Below, piece after piece: positions 33,452-46,212 of a DNA stretch of 64,000 nt (positions are counted from its first letter, which is position 1; every line of letters starts with the position of its first letter). Under the pieces are notes generated by a model. The model did no database searches. It had not been told where the DNA came from and was given only the letters and a program-made list of their open reading frames with translations. Source of the stretch: Nepenthes gracilis (taxonomy: Eukaryota; Streptophyta; Magnoliopsida; Caryophyllales; Nepenthaceae); assembly GCA_033239525.1 (NCBI GenBank), contig BSYO01000036.1, positions 6,408,126 through 6,472,125 on the forward strand, written 5' to 3'. The position numbers and the translations under genes are program-made.

Positions 33452-36400
33452 CTAGAAGTAACGCTTGAGGTGGATCGTATTCCACGTCCATACGAGCAAC
33501 TTACCATTTTAGGTTCAGAGTTTGTATATTTCGTTCCGCAGAACGGTCGAGACTAGGAAATGACCTTCCTAATTTGGGGAAAGCTTATTCCTGTTGGTGG
33601 TCTTACCAATAACCTCGATACTTCGCAAGACCAAATCTCCAATTTTGAATTACTGCCTTTTACCTTTTTGTTATGATAGTGGACGACTCGTTGTTGGTAG
33701 GCCGCTGTTCATATTCTAGCAGCATCGTGGGCTTCCTCCAACAAGTCTAGATGTTTCTTAATTTTCTTGAAGTTACCTGGTGAGTCAAAGGACTCGACCC
33801 TAAGATTTGGAAGTCCGATCTCAACTGGAATTACCGCTTCAGTCCTATAGCAGAGACTAAAGGGCATCTCACAAGTTGGTTCCTTTGAAGTCATCCGGTA
33901 AGACCATAGGACAGAGGATAACTCGCCAACTCAAGAGCCTCCTGCGTCCTCCAACTTGGTCTTTAGACCATGGAGTAGCGTACGGTTTATGATATTCACC
34001 TGTTCATTTGCTTACGGGTACCCCACAAAGGTGTGGACTAATTTGATTCCTAAATTGGTACAGTACTTGGTGAAGCGTTTCTTTAAAAATTGGGTTTCAT
34101 TGTCAGTCATGATGACCTTGGGAACACCGAATCTGTTGGCTATGCTTTGGCAGACGAATTCTAAGGCGTTGTGCTCGATGATCTTTGCCAACGGAGCGGC
34201 CTCAATCCACTTGGTGAAGTAGTCGATCCCCATGATGATGAATTTTCTTTGCCTAGTCGCGATGGAAAATGGGCCGAAAATATCAAGCCCCCATTGCGCA
34301 AAAGGCCAAGGAGTTTGAAGAGATTTCAGCTCAGCGGGCGGCTGGTGGTAAAAATTATCGTCGAGCTGGAAATTCTCACACTTCCTCACAAATTCAAGGG
34401 CGTCCTTCCTTATCATTGGCCAATAATATCTCTGGCGCATGATCTTGTATGCTTGGTTTTTGCTGCCAATGTGCGATCCACATATCCAAGGCGGACGTTG
34501 CTTAAGGCGTTGTCGGCCTCCTCAGGAATAAGGCACCAAAGGTACAGAGTCGAGTAACCATGGTGATACAGCCGCCCATCGACTATGGTGTACCAGCTGG
34601 CCATCCTCCTGATTCACTTGGCTTCGTCTGCATTATCTGGAAGTGCTCCATCCATCAGGTAACCCTGGTAAGGCATCATGCAATTCTCCATGTCAGAGAT
34701 TTGTATCGCTTCCTGTTCCTCAGTGCTAGGAGTGCTCAAGACCTCCCGCATGTCCCTCGAGTACTACTCTGAATTTTTAGCCACTGCTACTCTTGCAAGT
34801 TGGTCGGCCTTCTAGTTTTTACTTCTGGGAACGTAGACCAGGTTTAGCTTGTCAAACCTCCAAATGGCGTCCTTAGCCTTAGCCAAGTATTTGGCCAAGA
34901 GAGGGTTGCACGCCTCGAAGCTCCCATTGACTTGGTTAACGATCAGTTCTGAGTCGCTATAAATGATCAACTGTCTAGCTGACCATTCTTTGGCAAGTCA
35001 TAATCTAGACAACAGGGTTTCGTACTCGGCAATATTGTTAGTGGCCGAAAAGTCAAGTTTAAGGAAGTACTTCACCTCAAACCCGTCTCGGTCCTTAGGA
35101 CCACTCCGGCACCGCTGCCTGAGTCCTTAGACAACTAGTCTACGTTGAGAACCCATCTTGGCTCTTGCCCGTGTTGTTCTGTATCCTCAGTGGGCTGTTC
35201 ATCGTGAACTGGTGTCGTGGTCTTGACGATGAAGCTAGCAAGAGCCTGCCCTTTGATGGTTGGTCTAGGCCGAAATTTAATGTCGAATTCTCCAAAGTCG
35301 ATAGCCCACTTAACTAGCCGTCTGAAAATGTTGGGTTTCTGGAAAATACTCTTCAGTTGTTGGTCGGTCAGAACGACCACGTGATGAGCCTTGAAAGAAG
35401 ATCTCAGCTTCCAGGTAGAGAAGACAAGTGCCAAAGCAAGCTTCTCAGCGCATGTGTAGCGTGTCTCTGGGCCGGTCAACGTTTTGCTCACATAGTAAAT
35501 CCCCCGCTGAGAGTTGGAGTCCTAGCATATGAGGATAAAGCTAAGGGCCACCTATAAGACTCTCTGGTAGAGGTACATTTCTTCTCCTTTATTGGGTGAC
35601 GTTAGCAACGGTGGACTAGCCAGGCACTACTTTAACTCATTGAAGGCTGCCTAGCATACTACAGTCTATTGGAATCCTTTCACTTTTGTCCCCCTTAGAA
35701 CCTTAAAGAAAGGTTAGTACTTGTCCCCCGACTTTGCCAAGAAGTGGGATAGTACTGCTAGTCGTTCAGTTAGCCTCTTGACTTCCTTAACACTTTGCGA
35801 CGGAGACATGTCTATGAGGGCTTTAATCTTCTCTGGATTTGCTTTGATCCCTCGTTGAGAGACGATGAAAGCCAGGAACTTCCCTGAGGACGCTCTAAAG
35901 ACACACTTTGAAGGGTTTAACTTCATCTGGTGTGCGCGGAGTACCTCGAAGGACTCAACTAGATCACGAATATGGTCGTTGGTAGACCTGCACTTGACAA
36001 GCATGTCATCAACGTACACCTCCATATTGCAGCCGATCTGCTTTTTGAACATCTTATTCACAAGCTTCTGATAAGTGGCACCCATGTTCTTTAGACTGAA
36101 AGACATGACCTTATAACAATGGGTGCTTTAGTTTGTCATGAATAAGATATGCTCCTCATCCTCTTGGCTCATCCAGATATAGTTATAGCCCAAGTACGCT
36201 TCCATGAAGCTTCGCCGGTCATGTCCAGATGTTGAGTCCACCAACTGGTTGATCCTAGGTAAATGAAAGCTATCTTTTGGGTAAGCTTTGTTAACGTCGA
36301 TAAAGTCGACACATATTCGCCATTTCTTGTTGCTTTTCTTTACCAAGATAACGTTAGAGAGCTAATCCGGGTACTAGACTTCTATGATGAAGCCGACATC

Positions 36401-37333
36401 CAGCAACTTCTTCACCACTTCCTGGATGGCAACGAGTTTCTCCATGGAGTGGTTCCTCTGTTTTTGCCTAATGGGCTTGCAGTCGGGATCGAGGCCTAAC
36501 TTGTGGACCATTACTGAGGTAGGAATCCTAAGCATGTCAGCAAGAGTCTACGCTAAGGTATCGGCGTTTTATTATAAGAACGCTATTAACTCATCGCGCA
36601 GTGTCCCAGTGAGTGAGCCCCAATCTATACACACCTCTCCAGGTCATCTGTATTCAATGGGATTATATCGGTTGTCTCACCAAACTGCGCCTACTGTAAG
36701 GTTGCTTCATCTCGATGGTCGAGTTCCCCTACCGTTTAATGCTGCCACTTGGAGCAATTTGAGACATGTAACATGTCCTCCTGATGACTTGGTCACGCAA
36801 CGCTTTGCCTATACCGTATGCTATTGGAAACTTCATCTTGAGATGCAGTATTGAAGTGATGGCTCCGAACACTGTTAGGCATAGGCGGCCTAGTTAGCGT
36901 TGCACATGGAGGGCAGGCCAATGATCAAGAAGGTGAGTATACGACTCGTCGTCCTTGGGTATGTGCTCAGGGTGACCTCTAACTGGATCGTTCGTCGAAC
37001 AGCTATTGGATTGTTATTAAGGACATAGAGCAGGCCTTCAGCAGATTTCAATTGGCTCTTTTTTAAACCAAGCTTAAAAAAGGCATCAAGATAAAGCAAA
37101 TATCTAGAACTTTCATTATCAATAAAGACTCGTTTTAATTGATAGTCAACACTATTATTCGAAATAAGTGTGGATACGATTAGAGAATTTGCATTGGGGA
37201 AGATTATATGGTCCATGTTACTATCATAAAAGCTAATGACATTGTTTTCTGTGCGCTGCTTCTTCCGCCCAGTTTGCTGTGCCTTGCGATCTGTTGGGGA
37301 CTTGGTCGGCTGAGTTGTGATCATATTGACCAC
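33452..37333 (-). pseudogene. Tat-1 pol: protease, reverse transcriptase, two RNases H, integrase (broken)
   Basis: Domains in order on the minus strand. Protease (37333-36890) has VFIDNESS where an active site D-x-G is expected. Reverse transcriptase (about 36350-35560) has CVDFIDVNKAYPKDSF and the catalytic box EVYVDDMLVK. The first RNase H is at about 35490-35190. The second, plant/archaeal-type RNase H has TNNIAEYETLL and YSDSELIVNQV (about 35150-34930). Integrase (34440-33709) has IDYFTKW and TDNETQF, but the catalytic Glu position reads ANEQVNIINR, so Glu is lost. The frame ends HLKRYF with a stop at 33452. At least five stops and several frameshifts are present. The upstream ATG is not separate; pol was probably fused to gag. 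Confidence 0.85.
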
Positions 37334-37349
37334 TCCGACTGCGACCCTA

Positions 37350-38915
37350 TTTCGCGGCTAGGAAGGCTCTGATTCTTTCCCGCCTGAGGTGCCAAAACCC
37401 TTCCCAAGGTTACTAACGAACTTGGTGAGGTGGCCCCTCCGGATGAGCTCATCGATCTCCTGCTGGAGCGTCTTACAGTCTTTTATGGAGTATCTGGGAG
37501 ATCGATAGACATCGCAATACTTAGCTGGATTAACTCCCTCCACTTTCTTAAGTAGTTTGGGCCACTTAAGGAACTTCTCCCCATAAATCTACATGAGGAT
37601 GTTGGAGCGCGAATCGGTCAGGGGTGTAACGTTGATCGATCCATAATCCTTTCGCTTCGGTCCTGTTCTGCTTCCTACGAGAGTGATCACCGCCATTGTG
37701 CTTCCTCTTTTCCTCGGATGGGAAAGAGCGAGGTTATTTGGTCCTTTCAGGATGCTTAGTCTTGTTGGCTTTTTTGGCCACTGCGTAGGCTTTGGCAATA
37801 GATTTCGCTTCTCAAAAGGTTTACGAATTCTTATACGCCAGGTTCTTAAAGAAGTCCCCTTGCGTTAAGGCATAAATGAAACTGTCAAGCTTCATCTCTT
37901 CTGTAAGCATGGGAATCCTTCTAGCCTCCATTACGAAGCGATTCAGGAACTTCCTCGGGTTCTCTCCCAACTTCTGCTTGATATGGGAGAGATGCCATGA
38001 CTGTTTCTTTTCTTGGCGGTTAGAGGCATATTGTGCCAAGAAGAGGTCGGTGAGCTCACGAAAGCTCCAGATCGAGTCTGACAAGAGCCAGTGGAACCAG
38101 ATGCAGGTGTCTCCGTTTGGAGTGAGTGGAAAGCAACGGCACATCACTGCGTCCTCCAACCCTTGAAGACTCATATGGGTGTGGAAGTAATCTAGGTGAT
38201 CCATAGGATCAGCACTCCAATCGTAAGAGTCAAGGGTTGACATCTTAAACTTTGTCGGCAAATGGCGAGTCAAGATCTCAGCTATGAAGGGAGATCTATC
38301 TAGATCTATGGCGTATTCGTCATCCTTGAATACGCGGTTTCAGATCTTTTCTACCATCGAATCCACTTGGGTGGTGTTGCCAGATCTTTTGGAGTTGAGG
38401 TAGGTTCTCAACTCCATCCTCTCTCCGACGTGGCGCGTAGTCGGTCGGCTACTACTACCAGTGGATCTAACAATCCTAAAAGCTTCCTCCTGAGCCTGAG
38501 GCCTGGTCTTTGCCCAAGAGTATCGGAAATTCCTCCGTTCTAAACTCTCCTCCAGAGTCTTGCTGTCCAAATGTCTTCCGAGCCTTGGACGGCTCTGGGC
38601 ATGTGAGGCCTTTGGAGTTTGAGTGTTGCCCGACCTCTTGGTCTTCTTGAATGGCTTCTTCTTCTTCTGGCCTCCTCTCCTAGAAGCCGTAGCGGGAACT
38701 ACTGTAGGCGGAGCCCCCTACTTCGTATTTTCCTGGCGGGCCCAAAGCATCTGAAGTGTTTGAGTCATGTTGCTCATTTGTTCTGCCAAGTTCTGAAAAA
38801 ATTAAGCGGGTACTCCGTTGACTACCCCATAGACCAAGTTAACAACAGAGTGGTCCTGGTCTGGTGTGGCCGTGTCTCTAGCGGGATTGCTAGCTTGCAC
38901 TCTGGTTTTTACCAT
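37350..38915 (-). pseudogene. Tat-1 gag (broken)
   Basis: The start codon at 38915 opens MVKTRVQASNPARDTATPDQ, 90 bases inside the element. A basic linker follows, then the Tat gag core at 38273-37821: FKMSTLDSYDWSADPMDHLD, MCRCFPLTPNGDTCIWFHWL, SIWSFRELTDLFLAQYAS. This matches the capsid-like gag of Tat/Retand elements. Near the end, KYCDVYRSPRYSIKDCKTLQ is a damaged zinc knuckle in which the expected His appears changed. Several in-frame stops (for example after VEKI near 38340 and in the N-terminal third) and a frame change make it non-coding. Gag would have packaged the element RNA. Confidence 0.85.
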
Positions 38916-38979
38916 TCTGATGGATGAAACTTATTGTGGAATTGAACATGAAAATTGTGAAAAGTGGTAGGCTTTTCGT

Positions 38980-39002
38980 ATCTTTCCCACAGACGATACC
39001 AA
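38980..39002 (-). other. Tat-1 primer-binding site
   Basis: Directly after the 5' LTR the minus strand reads TTGGTATCGTCTGTGGGAAA. The Tat-2 site (61021-61046) reads TTTGGTACTGTCTGTGGGAA. Both are variants of the TTGGTGCCGTCTGTGGGAA-like site usual in this lineage. Which tRNA primes is not decided here. Confidence 0.7.
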
Positions 39003-40005
39003 TGATGTGTCCTAGATTCAAATTTTGAATAGATTTAGGTCAAGTCATCCGCCTAAGTCCGGCTCTATCCATTGAGTCTGAATCCTGTACACCACAATTG
39101 CGAACAAGAAGTCAAGTATCGATGAGATGTTATCCCACTGAAAATATTCCGACACTCAAGTCAGAAAACAGCCCTCAAAGTAAGAAGGTAAATGCAATGA
39201 GATGCAGTATAAATGCCGAGAGTGTTTGTGGGAGTGGGATTGCTCTCGTGGGTAGAGAGGCTTTGGTTGCTCGTGAGAAGTGAGATCCCTAAGCACTGAG
39301 TTTGCTGGGAACGTAGTATTAGAGAGAGAGAGAAAACGCAGATGAGCATGAGTACTGAAAGCATGAGGGCTTTGCAAGAGAAGGCTTTTACGGGCAAGTG
39401 AGAACGTGTCCTAGGAGTGGAAATATCATGGCCTTTTATAACCACTATGCTCGACTACCTTCCTCGTGCAGAAGGGCTTAATGCCCACACTCTACTAAGA
39501 TCGTTGCCTTTTCTGGAGTGTGAGCTTTATGGCTATAACGGTCGTTGGATTGATAACTTTCCTTCTGCGTTCTATATCCGCTATGGTTTTTAGCATATAG
39601 GGAAAGGATGTTTGTGCTTTTCTTCAGGGATGCACATTGATTCTGAGAGCAACCGTTACAATGGAGGTTGCCTTCTGTGCAAAGCACGAAATCAGGGGAG
39701 AAGACCGTTGCTACTCAAGGACGGACGCATGGACCAATTTGGGCTTAGGCCGTGTGAGGCCTAGTCTTCTGCTAGTCAACTGGCTATACTTCCAATCAAT
39801 GGAAGCATTAACCGTCTTGTATGCTTCTCGTCAATGATAACGTTAACCGTTTTGAGCCCAAGTAGGCCGTCCTGCTCTTAGGCTTTGGCTGGCTCATTAG
39901 CCTCTAGTCTAGTCAACGACTGGGTTTGACCGTCTAGGCGAAAATAGACCGTTGTGGATTTGGGTCGCTCCTTCTTAGTCCAACCCATTATTGGCGTATC
40001 CATCA
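39003..40005 (-). repeat. Tat-1 5' LTR
   Basis: 1003 bp. On the minus strand the U3 is at the right end, the TATA box TATAAAAGG at about 39432-39440, and the LTR ends GGACACATCA next to the primer-binding site. This LTR would have driven gag-pol. Confidence 0.93.
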
Positions 40006-40010
40006 AGTTT

Positions 40011-40558
40011 AAAATGATTAAAAAAGACTTAAATAATAAAAACTTTATTTAGTAAATTTAACATATTATGGTAGTAAAACAAAGAAGATAAAAAAAAAAA
40101 GATAGAATATTAAAACTGAATGGTTAAGAGAAATGAAGTCCCATTCCAGGATAGGTGCTTAAAAGAAACAAAATAAGGGAAGATGTCATTTTATAAAAAG
40201 TTAAGACAATTTAAGAAAAACTATTATAAAAGGAAAGTATAGTTTGAAAAAAAAAGTAAGAATTTAACTTATATTTATTTTGAATTAAATTTAAATAAAA
40301 TTTTTTCTAATACTTAGCAGCTCGATTGTGGCTTTAATGTTCATATTTTTAATACAATATAGGGATTCTTTATAATACAAATTCTAAACTAAATAAGAGT
40401 CTTATTGTCTCAAGAAATAATGTTAAATTTTTTTATTTTTTATTAGATTTTTTTGTTTATTTCTTGATAACAGCTTATATTTAAATTTGTTGAATACACA
40501 TTATATGTGTAATATTGGAGATGTCTTCGAATTAGCAATGATCATGTGTACGGTCTTC
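40011..40558. other. AT-rich spacer between Tat-1 and the next LTR
   Basis: Continues the DNA that lay left of Tat-1 before its insertion. No coding sequence or known repeat was recognised. Confidence 0.5.
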
Positions 40559-43250
40559 TGTAACATTTATGTGATTATTTTAAAAGTAATTTAATTATAA
40601 GAAATAAACTATTAATAAAATCAATGTTTAATTGGATCTATGGGCCTGAAAAGTAGTGGATCCTCTATTTGGGCTTAAAGTGTTAGATTTGATTGTTTTA
40701 CTAGGCCATGTGCTTAACATTGTTAGCACCGGACCGAGGACGTAAGTTTGGACTTGGTATTTTAATTGGACCAATTAATGTGGAAGTTTCTTTTAATTTG
40801 TTGAATTTGGTGGGACCCTTAAAATGTAATTTAATTATAATTAGGATAAATATATGGATTGGGAGGCTTATTCTCGGTTAATCATAACATTTTCAGAAGG
40901 AGAAAACTACTTGGCAAAATAAGGATTAATTAATTAGGGGTCTATTCAAAATTGAGAGGGAAATAAATTAAACCCTAGTACCGTTTTCACCCTAGGAAAC
41001 CCTAGCCACATTCCTTCATATTTGCTAAGTTGCATACTAGGAAATTAATCCCTTTATTTTAAGAAGATGCCATTGGCAGAATGGGGGAGTAAATCAAAAC
41101 GATTAAATTGAAATATCATTTATGGGGGAAAAACTAAAAGTCATCTTGGTCTGCCCCTTCTCAAACCCTTGTTTCCTTAAGGTTTCCATCCTCCTCTATT
41201 TCGTCACAACTAATGACTTGTGAGGGGGACTTTCAAAACGACAATTCTGGGGAGGCAACTGCATGTGGGAAGAAGAAGAAAGTGGAGATAGCCTAGAGGA
41301 AAGAAAAAGAAAAGAAGAACAAGAAATCATTGAGGCAAGTTAACTTTTGACCGCTCTTGATTTATTTTTGATAATTCTTCTATCGCTGTTCTTTTAAATA
41401 TAATCATGAGGATTTGTATATTCATGTTATGGTGATATCATTGGCCTATTAAGATAATATTTACATGCATAGAAATTGAATTGAGACCGATATTTGAGTG
41501 TCGTTTGACACAACGTTTGAAAGCTAGAGCTTTGTAGTTATAGCATTTGAATCACGTTTGAATGTTGGGTAGTCTACTGCTTTATATGTTTTTCTGCTCA
41601 ATTTTTTTGATATTACGGCAAATATAATGTCATGTTATACTTTTTATATATTTTTTAATCGGTAGAATGGACGTATACAGAGTTATACTCATATTTTTAT
41701 GCGTGTATATCTATCTAATATAGGATTTATGAATAACGTTTAACTATCATATAAAGCAATGTTCAAATGTCAGCTTTTGCTGAGCCTGGTTTTGAAGATT
41801 GGATGGATCCGATTGTTAATCATGATATATAACTACGTATTTTCAATTATATGTTACGCCATATATTTGTTAAGTGATATTATAAATTATGGTTATATTA
41901 TATAAGGGTTTATACTTCATTTATTGTGGCCAAATAGTTGATAGAATTCTGCAATCTAAATGTCAATCGAAGTGATGTTCAAACACCAAACAATGATTTG
42001 ACATATTTCATGAATTCTAGTGATTCTGACCTGATTCTTAAGGAATCACCTATTATTTAAGTTGATATAAGACTCTAGGAATAGAAATAACAACTTAGTC
42101 AAGGCTTCGTTTTGTTTTTATAGTGGTGAGTGTCAGCATTGGAGCATTGTGAAAGCTCACATTCGAATGCTGTAGAGACAATTTTGGAAATAAAGGTTAA
42201 ATCATAGCTTTTGAGACATTAGATTAGGATTCTTGATTGATATTGGGTCATAAAGGGTATAGTAGGCCTTGGTGTGAGGTAACCTCATGGAGTATTTAGA
42301 TTCTTGAGTCCTTTTCCTCGTTCTCTTTGCTCTTAAATTTGTTGGTATTATCTTTTGGTTAGCATGAGTATGTTTAGCTGCGTTCCATGGTAAAATAAAA
42401 AAGAACGGATGAGTATTTTAAGGTATCTCGACGAATGAGAGTTTACAAGATTTTAGGATAATATATATTTTTCTGATACTTATTTTATTTCGAGTGATAG
42501 AGGTCAATTGATTCTTAAGGTCAGATACTTTTTATCTTTATGACCATCGTATTGATATAATATCTAGGATATCATTGACGAATGACAATTATAAATAATA
42601 TGCCATGCTACAAGTATATTTCTTAAAACTGTAGAGATAGATTTTTTTTACTAAGTAAGAACTGTAGAGATAGTAAGGATCATAGGATGTTGGTGACCTT
42701 AGAGAATTTACCTAGCCAAAAGAGATATAAATACGTGACATTTGGTTTACAATTATAAAATAAGATCCACACATATTAATACTATATTGTTTAATTATGA
42801 CCTTGGTTTGAGTTAAATTTTTGAGAAATATATGGGAAGATCTTAGTATTTATGACATTAGGATTCATTAGAGTTAGGTGGATATCATTCATGATGTCAC
42901 AATTATTCTTGAGATTACATTGTGAAAGTTATTTATTAACATTATTTATTAAACTACCACTATTATTAGTAGTGATACTATTTATTGATGCTTATTAATT
43001 TCAATAAAAATTATTAATTTATATAATATGTATATTGTATTGTGCATTTAATATTTATTGATAAATAAGTTCTCAAGATAACTTGATTATCATTATTGTT
43101 GAATTCAGTCAAAACAGTAACTAAGCATTTAATTCGTCCTTACCATTTCTTTCTTCCAAAGTAATACAGGGGATTATATTGGCACATGATAGAGTTAGAG
43201 GGAGAGCCATGGACCTTGAGATCTTAGAAAGCCTAGATTAAGCATTTTAT
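40559..43250 (+). mobile_element. Chromovirus-type LTR, no internal region seen
   Basis: Begins TGTAACATTTATGTG. It contains a purine-rich leader (41265-41330), then GAGGCAAGT (41332-41340), a long U5 and TAATACAG|GGGA at 43169 followed by AGAGCCATGGACCTTGAGA, a phrase typical of the 3' part of such LTRs. The right boundary is approximate. It may be a solo LTR. Confidence 0.5.
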
Positions 43251-43259
43251 TTTATTGTA

Positions 43260-44160
43260 TTACGTTTTCAACACGAGTAACTAATAAATAATAAATAAAT
43301 CCTAATAATTTTTTTTCTTAAATGAATAAAATTCAAATAAAATACCCAAAGTTAGGTTATATATATCAAATATTGAATACCCAAATATTGAAAACTACAA
43401 ACTTCAACAGATACATTTTCTGACCATATTAAACCCTATTCAATCTCATAACAAATATAGTAAAACCTACTCAATATAAAACAACTCACAAGACAAAGCA
43501 TCAATAAAAACAAACCCATTATGATATCAAGCCTATGCAAATCCTATTAATATAATAATATCAAATATAAATAAATCATAATAATCGGATTATATATCAA
43601 TCCTCAAATATAAATTGCAAATACAAATCAAAAGATAAAATATAAATAAATAAAATTTTTAGATATCTCTCGACTAAAAATATTGCGAGTCTCCATAACC
43701 TGCTAATCTAAAATGATTAAAAAATATTTCATAAAACGTAAGTATAAAATTCAATAAGTATCAATTCATTTATTAAAAAAAACTTAATCATAAAACCAAA
43801 CGAAGAAACAAAAGGAAAAAGATCCATACAACATCTAATATATCAAATGATCTAAATATGTCAAAAGGCCGAATATCGAAAATTCAAATATCAAATATTT
43901 AAATAAATTTTGGAACATATTCTTAGTAACCTTAAATCAAAGCACTACTATTTAGACTCGTAAGTGAACAATCTTAAATTCACATTATACCGGTAAAAAT
44001 AACATGTAAACCTCCTATCAATTGGGAAAAAATTGACGATTAAAAGCTTTGACACCCCAATATCATCCAGGACACATCTACTAAGATCAAAACAATTTAG
44101 TATCATCTGATAGTTACTCAAAGCCATTAGAAGAGTAATGCTGATTAATGAATATCTCAG
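43260..44160 (-). other. AT-rich DNA, probable inverted LTR remnant
   Basis: No coding sequence. On the minus strand a stretch from about 43780 to 43690 reads ACTTATTGAATTTTATACTTACG and then ATTTTAGATTAGCAGG. This resembles the 3' parts of other chromovirus LTRs here. Confidence 0.3.
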
Positions 44161-44610
44161 TTGAGTTTTGATGTAGGCAATCATGTGTTCTTAAGAGTAT
44201 CTTTGATGAAAGAGATTTTAAGATTCAAGGCTAAAGGAAAATTAAAATCAAGATTCATTAGATTGTTTAAAATTTTGCAGCGGGTTAGAGACATGGCTTA
44301 TAAATTAGTATTATCTCCTAATTTAGTAGATTGTCATGATATCTTTCATATTTTGATATTGAGAAAATATGTATTCGATACTTTGCACATCATCGATATG
44401 AACAATTACAAATTGATGATTATTTGTCATATACTGAGGTCCCAGTTCAGATTTTGGAAAGGAGAAATCAAGTTTTGCATATGAAGGTGATTCCTTTGAT
44501 CAATGTGCTATGGGGAAATCATTCATTCAAAGATGCAATTTAGGAGCGTGAAGACGAAGTTCAAAAAAAATACCCCTATTTGTTCGGCTATTGGGGTATA
44601 TAAATTTCAA
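44161..44610 (+). pseudogene. Outer chromovirus: integrase C-terminus and chromodomain
   Basis: The translation starts VGNHVFLRVSLMKEILRF, then KGKLKSRFIRLFKILQRVRD and DCHDIFHILILRKYV, the integrase C-terminal module of Tekay/Del chromoviruses. After a frameshift near 44408 the chromodomain follows: TEVPVQILERRNQVLHMKVI, PLINVLWGNHSF, then REDEVQKKYPYLF. Such chromodomains steer insertion to particular chromatin. The right LTR begins 26 bases after it. All upstream pol of this element is missing; 44160 marks a junction with unrelated DNA. Confidence 0.85.
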
Positions 44611-44635
44611 TGATGAAATTTTATAAGGAGAGAGT

Positions 44636-46212
44636 TGTAATACCCGATTTTCATTTATGAATCATAACGTCATTAAAAAATTTGGATCAATTTAAAAATG
44701 ATTGTATAATTGAAATTTAAAGGAAAATTAGATTCCAGAATTAGGCTTGGTGTGTGATGGGCATTTAAGCTACACTTATGCGCATTTTAGATAGATTGCA
44801 CACTCTTAAGGAACCCCTTGGGGTGTTCATGCATGTTTTGATAGATTAATGGTGCCTAAAACTGTACCTAATACTGCCCTTGTACGTACTTAAGGGTTTA
44901 AACAATACTTGATACACATCTATTTGGCACTCATGTACTGATTCAGTTATATAAGGCCTACGTGTACTATTTTGAGTCATTTTTGTGGAAAAGAAGATGA
45001 AAGAAAAGAAAAAGAAAAGAAGAGGAAAATAGATGAAGAGACAGGAAGTAAAGGGAGAAGGTTTTAAAATTTTATCTTATCAGATCAACCACATCAAAAA
45101 GTTAACATAAGTATCCCCTAAATTCATTTTTGATCTATTTACGAACTCGTTGCTTTTTATCTATATTTTTTTTTTTTTTACTTTGAGATACATGCATGTG
45201 ACCTTTTGCTTTCCTATTTTGAATATTATTATATACATGTGGCATTTACCAATAATTTTGAGATTTTGGTTGAGTGTTTTTCAAATATTTAAGGACTTTA
45301 TTCGTTTTGTGCAAAATAAATGAATATTTGAAATGTTATGCTTATATACTAGAATAATTGTTAAATAAAAGTCATAAAATTCTATATTTGTGCCTTAAAT
45401 ATGATAGTTCATATATGTGTTTACAATTGGATTATATTTTATTATTTAATTTGATATTTGTACTTTTTTACATGATATTAATGTATATTTTCAATACAAG
45501 AGTGCTGCATGAAGTGAGAGAAAATAGAAAAGAGAGAGGAGGATGATTTTCAGCATTTATTGAAGTTTGATTTGAATTTTATTCTTCACTAAACATTCAC
45601 TTGTTGCTTTAATTTTAATTTTCGGATATATTATAAATTGGTTGTTCGTTTTCTCATCATATTCTTTTCTTATGGGTTGTAATATGTGTTGAGATTATAT
45701 TTGACTATTATTTACTCTTATTGTAGTAAATAGCTATTCAAAGGAATTATATTTCTAATTTGACACTTTATAGTAGATTTTTTAAAATTTGTCTCGTAAT
45801 TCTTTTCTTGAATGATGAGAATTTTTCATATTAAATATTATCGTGTAATTTTATAAACTTGGTTGCGTGATTATTGTTCCTTATATTCTTATAATATTTG
45901 GTGGCCGACGATTGACGGAGGACTTAGAGGTTCATTTCTACTATACCAATTATATGCGTGTTTTATTCTAAAAAAATCCCTACAATCAGGCCATGGGTGC
46001 TTGTTGATGATTCATAGTAGAATAGAGAGTGAAGACTCAAAGTGTTATTGATATTTTTATCCAGTGATAATAATATATATGTGTCATATGCAATGATTCA
46101 TTTTAACTTTCAGTCAGCGGATCTTTTTTTAACATGGATAAGGTTGACAATAATGTTAATTTATGGGATGACTTTGCTAAACACTTGCCAGTCCCAAGGC
46201 TTCAATACCTTT
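44636..46212 (+). mobile_element. Outer chromovirus right LTR, running into the Tat-2 insertion site
   Basis: Begins TGTAATACCCG right after the chromodomain. TATATAAGG is at about 44950 with a purine-rich leader (44990-45060). It aligns with 6080-6890 up to about 45490. The stretch 45490-46212 has no counterpart at 6 kb, so it may be the rest of the LTR or flanking host DNA. Tat-2 inserted at its right end. Confidence 0.6.

Larger units (their letters stand above)
29146..40005 (-). mobile_element. Tat-1: full-length Tat-lineage Ty3/gypsy retrotransposon, inactive
   Basis: A complete element of 10,860 bp. LTRs of 1000 and 1003 bp both run TGATG...CATCA in plus coordinates. A perfect 5-bp target duplication AGTTT stands at 29141-29145 and 40006-40010. 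In minus-strand order it has 5' LTR, primer-binding site, gag, protease, reverse transcriptase, RNase H, a second RNase H, integrase, a 39-bp tandem repeat, a gene on the opposite strand, a purine tract and 3' LTR. The gag and pol types and the second RNase H place it in the Tat lineage. The LTR pair has diverged visibly, mostly by transitions, and all frames are broken, so it is old. Confidence 0.93.

Noticed and set aside
36384..36854. Plus-strand frame of 156 codons inside Tat-1 pol.
   Set aside because: Shadow of the reverse transcriptase and protease region on the other strand; no family pattern.
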